From positions 64,856,008-64,920,007 of the forward strand of contig CM059973.1 in the NCBI GenBank assembly GCA_030490835.1: a stretch of DNA of 64,000 bases, given 5' to 3'. This document shows, piece by piece, positions 52,180 through 62,985 of the stretch. The first letter of the stretch is position 1; every line of letters starts with the position of its first letter. A program made the translations under genes and the position numbers. The DNA comes from Annona cherimola (lineage: Eukaryota > Streptophyta > Magnoliopsida > Magnoliales > Annonaceae). The notes under the pieces were generated by a model that searched no databases, had not been told where the DNA came from, and saw only the letters and a program-made list of their open reading frames with translations.

Positions 52180-54690
52180 TGTGAGTAAGCAATGAAATCG
52201 AAAATTTTGTGTTTATTTTTCTATAACTATAAGCCAAATAATATTGATTTACATAAAATTATTCTACGTAATGAATTATTTGATTATATATAATGAAAAT
52301 ATTTTATGAAATAAATTTTTGATTATGTATAATAAAAATATCTTTTGTTGCTAATTGTAAAATATTAAATGCTTAATGTAATTTTGAATGTTGAAATTAT
52401 TTTGAATCTTGACAATTTCCACATGCATCTCTGAATTTTTTGAGTTATTAATCTGAACACATTCAAACATACTTTTAAATTATCATTAATATAATATTTA
52501 TTGAAAATTAATTCAAAATAAAAATTAATATGTTCTCTTCGTTATTTGCCTTATCGCATTAACCTGAATTAAACCGACGTCATTTTCTTATAATTAATTT
52601 AGGTCTGAATTGATATTTCAAGAATTAGGTTTAAGGTAGGTTGGGTTAAATTTTACCCGTATGATTAAGGTTGGTATGGTCCCAACCATAACAATTAGCT
52701 AAAAAAAAGTACCTTCATTAATATTATATATAATGGATGTGTTGTTGCATACAATAAGCAATGAACTTTGTTGTTTGCGTTAAATAGTCATCTGTAAGAG
52801 AATTTTCATTGTGAAAGCGTATAAGCTACAAAGTATTTGCAAACAAGTATAATTCCTTATAAATGAGCATGTGCAACAAAGTAACATTTATAACGAAAAT
52901 TTTCACTTTTCCCAAAAAAAAACCGCGGCCCAATTTGACCGAAACATATTTTCATAAAAGGTTTAGTGAACTTTTTGTAGATGAACAATACATATTTTGG
53001 GGTAATTTGCAAAAATAATATTGTCAGTTTGTTTACGATTTTAATCTCGTAGTTTCAATATTTGCGACTATAACTCTAGAATTTTTGATATTGTACAAAA
53101 ATAATCCTATGAACTTAATTAAATTTTGAGAACGACAGTTAAATACGAAACAAACGTATGAGATTTTTGATACATGAAAACTGGTATAACGTAGATGTAT
53201 TTGATATAAAGAATGAATGTTCAGATGGTTATTTTTGCACAACATCAAAAGTTAGCAATTAAATTTGTAAATATTAAAACTATGACATTAAAATCATAAA
53301 TAGTCAAACTTACCAGATATTTTTGCAAATAACTCATATATTTTGCGTCATTATATATTAATTTTTCTTATACTACATTAAAAATAACATTGCCTGTGAT
53401 TTCGTTTAATAAAAACATCAACAAGCTAGAGCTCAAAGTTACACTAAAACTTTCAACGAACTGTACTGTGAGCTCATTTATATTAGTTTAAAAGCAGCTG
53501 GTATTTGACTTATGTAGTAGTATAGTTGAAAGACGATGAAAGAATCCCTCCATAATTAAGTAGAATATATAATTATTTTTAAAAAATAATATAATAGTAT
53601 AAGCCTAGTATTAATTGCTAACACGCACTCTTATTTTTCCAATCATTTTTCCTTTAAACTATACTACTTATTTTAATTTTACTTCAGTCAATTCACAACA
53701 ATCACACTGATCCTAAATATTCCCATTCTCATTTTTCACCTGATCTCAAAATATCATCAAAATCAGCCTTACCAAACGTAACCGAGAAGAAAACAAACAG
53801 CAATTAATGTATAACACATATTTTATTTATATCATTGACACGATGATCATAGAAATTTCCAGAACTGGCCTAAGCCATACCTCTGAACATGAGAACCAAA
53901 GAGTTTTCATCGGTATCTACGTAGGTTGGGCGAAATTGCAAGCCTAATTATTGCCTTTAACAAAATTATAACTGGAGAGGTATATCTATGTTGAAAGGGC
54001 TGGAAATCCTTTTTTTTTTAGGTAACCTCATCAATTTTGTACATGCCTGATAGTTTGTGAGGAGACCCTTTTATTTTATTTGTCTAGTATTATTATGTAT
54101 GAGCTCCATACAAACGTGTAAAATTAAAATAATAAAATACTTTAGTACTAAATCTTAATTGAATTTCAAAATCTAAATTATCTAAAACATAATTCTTATG
54201 TGGATACGTGATTCTATAAACTACTATCTCATTTTGATACATATGCAAATAAATTTAAACATTTTTTGTAATTGACTCATAAATATATATTTTTAAACAA
54301 ATATAACCTTTGCATATAACCTTTGCGCATACTTGATTTCGATAAAACTTTATTTTTTAGTTAAACAAATTAATTAAGTACAATAAATGAAGTAGGTTTT
54401 TTATCAATCAACAATATATTAAAATGGAAGATGTTACAAGGAGTCATTGTTGAAATTGGAGGCTTATCACATTTCATTGACATGTATATGAAGAAATATA
54501 ATAATGTGTACTGAAAATGAAAAATTTATCTTCAAAATGTAAAAAAGTTAATATCGAAAACTGAAAAACCTTTCTTGGAAATAGAAAATCCTATTTCATA
54601 CATATCTTATTTGAGCCCATGAAATCGTTTAGAATACCTCCTAAGAGATTTCATCTCATACATATCCTATTCAAGCCTATGAGATCCTTT
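52180..54690. repeat. host repeat unit, copy 3
   Basis: 52376-52510 matches 1600-1740, 53340-53635 matches 54965-55285, and 53790-54430 matches 21440-22040 and 55640-56490. The exon-like ORF is missing: sequence between about 53637 and 53786 is unrelated to the other copies. It contains the MITE at 53000-53334 and a Z segment at 54090-54430. No gene is supported. Confidence 0.6.
53000..53334. mobile_element. Mutator-like MITE (related to family M)
   Basis: GGGTAATTTGCAAAAATAAT on the left pairs with AGTTATTTGCAAAAATATCT, the complement of the right end. Its remnant at 54700-54965 in host copy 4 shows that it inserted before copies 3 and 4 separated. The equivalent place in copy 1 (near 2255) is empty. 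The minus-strand 71-codon frame inside is not a gene. Confidence 0.7.
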
Positions 54691-55446
54691 GGAACAACCT
54701 TGTGATTTCAATATTTGCTAATATAACTCTTGAATTTTCGATATAACCCTACGAGCTTAATTAAATTTTAAGAATGACAATCAAGTGTACAGCAAACATA
54801 TGACATTTTTAATGTACATGAAAATGGTATGATCTAGAGAATGCATGATCAGACGGTTATTGTTGCACAACATGAAAAGTTAGTGGATTATATCTGTAAA
54901 TATTGAAACTACTAATTTAAAATCATAAATAATCAAACTTATTGGGTTATTTTTGCAAATAACTCATATATTTTGTTAAATGTTATTTTTCTCTTATACT
55001 ACACTAAAAACAACAATATCTGTTATTTAGTTTAATAAAAAGATCAAGACAGAACAAAGTTAAGCTAAAATTTTTGTCGAAACTGGTTGCGTGAAATGTT
55101 TCCTTAAATTTAATTATGCTGTAAGCATATTTTAATTAGTTTAAAAGCAGCAGGTATTTGAATTATATACTAGTATAGTTGAAAGACGAAGAGGGCATCC
55201 CTCCTCCATAATTAACTAGAATATACAATTATTTTAAAATAATAACATAATAGTAGAAGTCTAGTATTAATTACCAACATGCATTCTTAATAAAGTAACA
55301 CAAAAGCGTTGCAATAGAAGGGGTGGCATGGGTTATTCCAATGTTTACTCATAAGGACAAGCAGAGTGTACAGGTAGTTATAAGGACAAGCAGTGTGCAA
55401 GTAGTTAGCAATCGTACTATAGCTGGCCAGCGTTGGCTAACTAGAT

Positions 55447-55638
55447 TTAGATGCCTTTGGGAGGGCGAACGGATATTCGCTTTACAGGAGCTACACCATG
55501 CCCTCTGCTGCTTTGTGGCGGCATATATGGTTTACTAAGATTGAGTCGGCAAGGGGGTGGAGGGGGGCGGTGGGACGCGGCAATAACATCACCATCCGAA
55601 CTTGCTAAATTTAGCCGACGTCGTCCTTGGAAATGCAA
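55447..55638 (-). CDS. exon-like ORF of host unit, copy 4 (unknown protein)
   Basis: This 63-codon frame begins MHFQGRRRLNLASSDGDVIA and ends with GHGVAPVKRI and a basic tail. It is homologous to 34342-34524 but more divergent, with a proline-rich middle. The preceding TTTTCGTCTAG on the minus strand is the same 3' splice-site-like position as in the other copies. A plus-strand frame overlaps it almost exactly (55451-55642) but has no counterpart in the other copies. The function is unknown, and it may be a decaying exon. Confidence 0.3.
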   Translation of the reverse strand: MHFQGRRRLNLASSDGDVIAASHRPPPPPCRLNLSKPYMPPQSSRGHGVAPVKRISVRPPKGI

Positions 55639-55697
55639 CTAGACGAAAACAAGCAGCAATTAATATATATATATACACACACATCATTTTTTATTGA

Positions 55698-55873
55698 TTT
55701 ATATATACATAAAACCATTTAATATTACAAATCAGTACATTTATAATCTTCGTAACATGAGGAAATCCTATAATACCTCCATTATTACACGGACATTAAC
55801 ACTTCTCCATAGGAGGGACGGTGGGTTGAACACATGACCTGTGATCACAGCACCCACGGTGCTACTAGCCCTA
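55698..55873 (-). mobile_element. SINE-like insertion
   Basis: Host copy 3 lacks this segment (53825-53845 is uninterrupted). The flanks repeat a CATTTTATTTA-like sequence. On the minus strand the right-hand end starts GGGCTAGTAGCACCGTGGG (A-box-like), followed about 30 bases later by GTGTTCAACCC (B-box-like), and the other end is A-rich (ATCAATAAAAAATGA). These are the parts expected of a tRNA-derived SINE. Confidence 0.5.
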
Positions 55874-57486
55874 GAAGCATTTTATTTATACCATTGACTC
55901 TATGATCACAAAAATTCCCAGATCTGGCCTAAACCATACTTTTGAACATGAGAACTAAAGAGCTTTTGGATCATTCCCTTGCCACCATAATTGTTGATTT
56001 TGACAAAATTGTAAGTGTACCGGTATAGTTAATTATATTGAAAGGGCTAGAAACATCTTTTCTACGTAATTTTATCTATTTTTATATCCTTAATAATTAA
56101 TTAGTGAGAAATATATTTTATTTAATATCATTTATATTATTATAAAAGTCTTTTTATTTGTCCAGTATTATTGTGTATAAGTCTCATTTACAAATGTATA
56201 AAATTAACATAACAAAATTCTTTAATACTAAAACTTAATTTTAAAATTGCATTTCAAAATTAAACTATCTAAAACATAATTCTTATTTGGATAAAAGATT
56301 CTATCAACGATTGTTGCATTCTTATGCATATTTAAATAGATCTAAATTTTTTCATAATTTACACATAAATATATATATAAATAAATGTGCCTCATGCACA
56401 TATTTCATTTCGATGGAACTTGATTTCTTGATTAAATAAATTATACTAAATATAAAAAATGAAGTAAATTTTTTTTATCGATCATCAATATATTAAAAAT
56501 AGAATAGTTATATGGAGTTCTTATTAAAATTGGAGGCATATCATATTTCATTGACATACATATTACGGCCTATTTGGAAGGACGAAAGAGGCTTTAATGT
56601 AATATTATCTACTAAAAATGAAAAAAAGCTGTGTTGAAAATGTAAAAATTAATATTGAAAACTAAACAAGCTTTGTTGGGAATAGAAAATCTCATCTCCT
56701 ACACATCTCATTCAAGCCTATGATATCTTTTAGAACACATCTTAACATATTCTATCCCATACTCATCCTTTTCAATCCCATGGAATCCATTGGGGAAGAC
56801 GAGCAGAGGGACATTTTTATCATTTTCTGAAAAATTTAATGCCCATCAATGAAACGTGATGTGATATGCCTCCACTTCCAACGAAAACATATAGGTATGC
56901 CTGCAATTTTGTCAAAGATTGTTATATGCTTACAATTTCATTGCAAGCTTATAACTACTATATTACCTAATAGGCATAAATTCGAAAGCCTCGAGAATTG
57001 ACTGGAATGATTCTACGTTTCTCATGAATCATTGTAAATATACCTTTTAAACTGCAGGGCTTGCCTAAAGAAATAGAAATATAAGGCTGCATTTTTTTAT
57101 TCTAAGATATAGAAAATAATACATTACATTGAGTTGTAGATGGACTGGGTCATAACAAAGTCCTAAGCAGGACGGTGAAAGCCATTAATGGCTCAAATAA
57201 AGCCAATAGTTCATATGTAATCTTCAGTGATAGGATATAATAGAATTTCTGTAGAGGCTTCAGCTTTAAACGAGTGAACGAAACAAAGAATATCTACTAT
57301 TTTAAATTTTTCTATGATATATAATTTAATCATAGAAAATATTTTAATTTGAAAAAATAAGAATAAACATTAATAACCTTCAAGAGTGAAACCAGGCAAA
57401 TTCTAGCAAAATAGATTTCTTTATTATAAGAGATCCGGATATATCCTTTTATATTAATTGCAAGGTCATCTTAAGCGATAATTTAA

Positions 57487-57780
57487 TTATGCAATATAAG
57501 TTGTTATTAATGAATATATACACACATAAAATGAGATGAGAAAATATAAAAGTAATATAATTTTAAAGATTAGATGGTGGAATTTGTGGGGCAATAATAT
57601 GAAAACTTTTGGCAAATGAATAATAGCAGAAGAAAAATAGCACGTACAAGAAGCCAAAATAGAATTAACATGGAATGAAATAACCAAATGTATTAAAAAG
57701 TTAAACAAAATATTTTATAATTATATAAAAATGTTATGTTCATATGTAGAGAAACTTAGTGACAGAACAAAAGGATGTTC
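57487..57780 (+). pseudogene. LINE ORF2 linker fragment, tandem copy 1
   Basis: In the plus strand the frame reads RWWNLWGNNMKTF, stops, then WNEITKCIKKL. It corresponds to the WW-L-G...W-EM-CI block that lies between endonuclease and RT in LINEs of the RTE/craniofacial-like class. It carries stops. Confidence 0.55.
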
Positions 57781-58419
57781 AAAATTTAATAAATAACAAA
57801 CGACAATAATTTAAAAAATGGTAAACTAATAAAAATAATATAAATCTATAACAATATAAACTAACAAAAAAACTTTAAAAAATTTCTTAGAAAAAATGCT
57901 CAAAAACCTATAAATAATAAACAAAAATTATTTTTAAAAAACATTAATAAAAATGATATAAGTTGTATAATCTTTTTGGTAAGATATAGACAATAATACA
58001 TTACGTTGAGTTGTAGATGGACTAGGTCATTACAAAGTCCAAAGCCAAACCGTCAAAGCCATTAATGGCTCAAATAAAGCCAATAGTTCTGATGTAATCT
58101 TCAGTTGTAGGATATAATAGAATTTCTACAGAGGTTTCAACTTTAACTTAGGTAACGAAAAAAAGAATAATATTGTAAATTTTGTTATGATATGTAATTT
58201 AATTATAGAAAATATTTTAATTCAAAAAAATAAAATAAAAATTTAATAACCTTTAAGAGTGAAACCAGGCCAATTATAGCAAACTGGATTTCTTTATTAA
58301 AAGAAATTTGATATATCTTTTATGTTAATTCCAAGGTCATCTCAGGTGGTAATTTAATTAATTATGCAACATAAGTTGTTCGTAATAAACATATAATACA
58401 CATAAAAAGATATGACAAA

Positions 58420-58640
58420 ATATAAAAGTCCTACAATTTTAAAGATTATGTTGGAATTCGAGGGGAAATAATATAGAAATTTTTAGCAAAAGAATAATGG
58501 AAGAAGAAAAATGGGACGTCCAAGAAGCCAAAACAGAATTAATGTGGAATGAAATGACAGAATGTATTAAAAAGTTAAAAACATATTTTATGATTATATA
58601 AAAATATTAAATTCTCATGTAAAAAAAAAACTTAGCGGTG
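58420..58640 (+). pseudogene. LINE ORF2 linker fragment, tandem copy 2
   Basis: Same block as 57487 and 59883 (EEEKWDVQEAK, then MWNEMTECIKKL), in a frame broken upstream by an indel near 58455. Confidence 0.55.
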
Positions 58641-59059
58641 GGACAAGGATGTTCAGAAAGTAAGAAATAACAAACAACAATAATTTTAAAATGGTAAACT
58701 ACTAAAAATAATATAAATATACAACAATACAAACTAGTAAAAAACCTACTAAAAATTATTAGAAAATATGTTTAAAAAGCTATAAATAATAAACAAAAAT
58801 TATTTTTGAAATCATAAAGTAATAAAAATGATGTAAATTGCATATTTTTTTTGGTAAGATATAGACAACAGTACATTATGTTGAGTTGTAAATGAACTAA
58901 GTCATTACAAAGTCTAAAGAAGAACCCAAAAGCCAATATTCATGGCTCAAATAAAGCCAATAGTTGAGATGTAATATTCAGTTATATGACATAATAGAAT
59001 TTCTACAGAGGTTTCAACTTTAAATTAGGGAACGATACAAAGAATACTACTTTAAATTT

Positions 59060-59810
59060 GAGAAATGGTCTTGCTATCACAGGCTATTGCTAAGTTCACC
59101 TTAAAAAATTCATTTACAATATTTTTTTCGTTTTTTCTTCCTATACTTGTTTATATAAGTGTATTTAACATATAAACTAAGTTTTACCATTTTTTGATAT
59201 ATATATATATATATATATATTTGAGGAGAAGCGATTATGTTAGTCCAAGCTAAGTAAATGTTTCGCTTAGCCCATCTCAAAAAACTTATTTACAACATTT
59301 TTTTGCTTTTTTCATACACTTGTTTATCTAAGTGTATTTAATATATAAACTAACTTTTGCCGTTTTTGGATATATATATATATATTTAAGATTTTTAAAC
59401 ATCGATGTGTATATATTTAAAATAATTCTATTTTTTAAAAATCTCAAAAAATACGAATATCTAAAAATGGTAAAACTTGATTTATATATTAAATACATAT
59501 AGATAAAACAAGTGTATGAAGAAAAAATTAAAAAATATTGTAAATGTGTTTTTTGAGATAGATTAAGCAAATGTTTCATTCAACTCGGATTAACAGAATC
59601 ATTCCTCTTTTTTGAGATTTTTAAACATTTATATGTATATATGTATTTAAAATACCTATATTTTAAAAATCTCAAACAATATATACACATATTCAAAAAT
59701 GATAAAATTTAGTTTATATATTAAATATGCTTAGATAAACAAGTATATGATGAAAAAGTAAAAAAAATTATTGTAAATGAGTTTTTCTTTAAAATTTGCT
59801 AGGTTATATA
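59060..59810. mobile_element. two nested foldback MITEs
   Basis: An intact palindromic element (about 59227-59609) has inverted ends around AGCTAAGTAAATGTTTCGCTTAG and its partner near 59560-59580. It splits a related element, whose left half is at 59060-59226 and right half at 59610-59810. TTTGAG-like sequence flanks the inner copy. The minus-strand 83-codon frame at 59328-59579 lies in the palindrome and is not a gene. Confidence 0.6.
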
Positions 59811-59882
59811 ATAAGTTGTTAGTGATAGTTTTATTATGCAACATAATTGTCAATGATAAATATATAATATAAATAAAAATAG

Positions 59883-60134
59883 ATGACAAAATATAAAAGT
59901 AATATAATTTTAAAGATTAAATGGTGGAATTTGAGGGGAAATAATATACAAATTTTTAGTAGAAGAATAATAGAAGAAGAAAAATGGGATGTACAAGAAG
60001 CCAAAATAGAATTAATGTTGAATGAAATGACAGAATGTATTAAAAACTTAAATAAAATACTTTATAATTATATACAATTATTAATTTCTTACATAGAAGA
60101 ACTTAGTTGCGGAACAAAGATGTTCAGAAAGTAA
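59883..60134 (+). pseudogene. LINE ORF2 linker fragment, tandem copy 3
   Basis: This is the best-preserved copy: 83 codons beginning MTKYKSNIILKIKWWNLRGN, then RIIEEEKWDVQEAK and LNEMTECIKNL. The pattern matches the conserved segment upstream of RT in plant RTE-type LINE ORF2. Downstream at 60770-60900, after a foldback insertion, comes KVYDTLYDKLRIRGGKNIF, the next conserved block of the same family, so the fragments are collinear. Confidence 0.65.
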
Positions 60135-60164
60135 TAAATGACAAACAACAGTTGTTTAAAAGAT

Positions 60165-60570
60165 GAATAATTCTATTAGCTCGGGTTAAGCAAATAGTTC
60201 GCTTATCTCACCTTAAAAAATCTATTTAAAATATTTTTTTTTACTTTTTTCTTCATATACTTATTTATCTAAATGTATTTAATATATAAACCAAGTTTTA
60301 TCATTTTTTGATAAGTGTATATATTTTTTTGATATTTTTAAACATCTATATGTATATATATTTTTAAAATACCCCTATGTTTAAATTTTAAAAAAATATT
60401 TACACATATTCAAATAATGGTAAATTTTGGTTTATATATTAATATGCTTAAGTAAACAAATATATGAAGAAAAATTAAAGAAAAAAGTATTTTAGATGGG
60501 TTTTTTGAAATGGAGTAAGCGAGTCGTTTACTTAGCCCTTAGCCTGGGCTAATTAGATTACTCCTCAATT
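60165..60570. mobile_element. foldback MITE
   Basis: Left end TATTAGCTCGGGTTAAGCAAA pairs with the complement of the right end (AGCCTGGGCTAATTAGATTA). The interior has the TAAATGTATTTAATATATAAA and TTTTACCATTTTTT-like motifs of the family. Confidence 0.6.
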
Positions 60571-60769
60571 TAAAAATAATAAAATAATATAAATAATATA
60601 AATTTATAATAATATAAAATAACAAAAAATCTACTAAAAATATGATTAAAAAAGATGTTAAGATACCTATAAATAATAAAAAATTATTTTTAAAGTTATA
60701 AACTAATAAAAATGATATAAATTTACAATAATACCAACGTTCAAAAAACTACTAAAAAATTATTAGTGA

Positions 60770-61010
60770 AGACAAATGCAAAGTTTATGATACTTTATAT
60801 GACAAATTAAGAATTAGAGGAGGAAAAAATATATTTAATTTGGCTAATGAAGTAAAACTAAAGGTGAAATCTTAATACATATTAAATACATTAAAAATTT
60901 GGACTAAAATGTTTTAAGTAGATGATGAAATCAGAAAAATATTTCTAGAAATAATACTCCATTAGAACATTTAAAATAAGATGACAATTCAAAAGTAGAA
61001 GAACACTTAA
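60770..61010 (+). pseudogene. LINE ORF2 fragment upstream of RT
   Basis: The plus strand reads KVYDTLYDKLRIRGGKNIF, then NLANEVKLKVKS before a stop, and continues weakly (DDEIRKIFLE). It matches the YDxLYxxLxTKEGEKxIYxLA block of RTE-type LINEs. RT itself is not recognisable downstream. Confidence 0.5.
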
Positions 61011-62594
61011 ATATCAACTGTTTTCTCAAATTCAAATATATAAAGTAAAGGAATATCTTTAAAATGAGTATACATCTAGAAATATATCAAATGAAACATG
61101 AAGCACAAGAGAGGATATGTATAACTTTTTTTTGAAGCAAGAAGGTATAACTTGGCTAACAAACTTCTTTAAGAACAAGGTTATCAAATGGATGAAAAAT
61201 ATAATAATAGTAATTTATGAAAATAAGGAACATATTCACAATTGTGCAAATTATTATTGAATAAAATTAATGAGTCATCATCAAACAAGGGATAAATGAC
61301 AGTTTTCAAGCGATCGTCACCCTAGCTTTCAAGAGAAAGGCCCAGTAAATCATTCTAATTCTTAACGACTCAATGTCTTTGAGGATGGACAGTGGTCCTA
61401 TTTAACAACCTCAACATACCCTACATATATTTTTGACTTGATAATGCATGATTCTTAAATTAGTGAATGCATTGGTCTCATGACATGGTACAAAATCATC
61501 TTCGTCATGATGCTATAAGTGTTATACATAAGAGAGCATCTAGTTCACACTTTCCAAACATGCCCATTACAACAAATGATAGGTTACATCTCCATCATAC
61601 TCAAGCTAAAGATACACATATTGAGAATCCACACATGTAAACAATAAACAAGAGATGCAATTCATCATCATATTCAAAGCATTCACAACACATGAATAAT
61701 ATTATTAAAAATAAGCATTGTAGCATGGAAAAATTTGACTTATTTCAAACACATTAGAAAAGCTTTTACTTATGCAAAGACAACACTTTAGTTTCATTCA
61801 GAATCTTTATCACTCAAAAAAATCTGTGGATTAAGGTTTTACACTGTGACAAATTGATAGTAATAGCAGCTAAGCCCTCACCCAAATGCCCTAAATACAA
61901 ACGACATGCTATCGGATTTCAAACAAGAAGAATAAAATTAAGGTTTTAAAAAAATTAGACTAGTTTTAGACACATTGGAAAAGCTTTCACTTATGTAAAG
62001 ATAAAACTTTAGTTTCATTCACAAATTTCTCCACTAGAAAAGATTTGCGGAGTAAGATTTTATGCTGTGATGCGTCGATAGTTTGAGGCATTACAGTCAT
62101 ATTATAAAGATATGGGAAAAAGCAATTAAATAAAGAATCAAAAGCAAAAAAAAAAACTCTAAAAATCAATTTGATTTGACGCTAGCAAGATTGATTATCA
62201 AAGTTATTTTATTGCTTAAAAATTATTTCAAAAATATAAAAAAGAAGAAAAAGAACTTCCATAATTTTCGTTAATTTAGAAAAGAATAAGATTGGGTTCA
62301 AAGAAAGTTAATATAGTAGGTGATGAAAATGAAAACAATTAACAAAAAAAATACTAATATGATCAGAGATATATATGAGAGAGCTATAATAAATGAGAGG
62401 ACTATAACTAAAGATACAAATATTTTTCCAATTCCAATATGTTTCCATCAAAAGCTGAATCTTAAGCTATTGCCTTTTCACTTTAATTATAAATGAGCTT
62501 ATTAGACACTTACAAAAAGAAGTACCTCGGTGTATCTCATATGAAAATAATATACTACTAATGGATTAAATTAAAAGAGTAAACTGAAATAGAA
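61011..62594. repeat. AT-rich stretch with a 130-bp direct duplication
   Basis: 61737-61865 and 61965-62095 are direct copies (shared ACACATT.GAAAAGCTTT.ACTTATG and ACTTTAGTTTCATTCA, followed by a GGATTAAGGTTTTA-like motif and TGTGA). The rest (61011-61730 and 62100-62594) shows no recognisable feature. The 60-codon minus-strand frame at 61987-62169 overlaps the duplication. Confidence 0.5.
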
Positions 62595-62985
62595 GTGATC
62601 TTGTTAATCCGGATTAAACAAATGTCTTACGTACCCACCTCAAAAATTCATTTACAACATTTTTTTTGCTTTTTCTTTAATACTTCTTTATCTAAGTGTA
62701 TTTAATATATAAATCAGGTTTTACCATTTTTGGATATATGTATATATTTTTAAATTTTTTTTAAAGATACGGGTATTTTAAATACATGTACACATAGATG
62801 TTTAAAAATCACAAAAAATATATACACATATAAAAAATGGTAAAACTTTGTTCATCTGTTAAATACACTTAAATAAACAAGCGTATGAAAAAAAAAGAAG
62901 TATTATAAATATGTTTTTTGAGGTAGGCTCAGTGAGATATTTGCTTAGTTAGGACTAACAAGATTATTCTTCAAATTTAAAATGT
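62595..62985. mobile_element. foldback MITE
   Basis: GATCTTGTTAATCCGGATTA on the left and GACTAACAAGATTATTCTTC on the right are inverted partners. The inner arms contain CTAAGTGTATTTAATATATAAA and its complement near 62860. Family as at 59227 and 60165. Confidence 0.6.

Larger units (their letters stand above)
54690..57290. repeat. host repeat unit, copy 4
   Basis: This is collinear with copy 3 and copy 2. 55130-55330 is the uninterrupted version of the sequence split by the copia element at 26359. It also contains the exon-like ORF (55447-55638), a SINE-like insertion (55698-55873) and a Z segment (56080-56490). It runs into the tandem LINE-fragment array near 57100. Confidence 0.62.
57103..60770 (+). 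repeat. tandem triplication of a 0.87-kb unit containing LINE sequence
   Basis: The marker ACATTACATTGAGTTG recurs at 57121, 57999 and 58873, a period of 874-878 bp. Each unit joins a host-unit piece (GGCTCAAATAAAGCCAATAG) to a LINE ORF2 fragment. The third unit is opened by foldback elements at 59060-59810 and 60165-60570 and continues on to unique LINE sequence. Confidence 0.75.
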
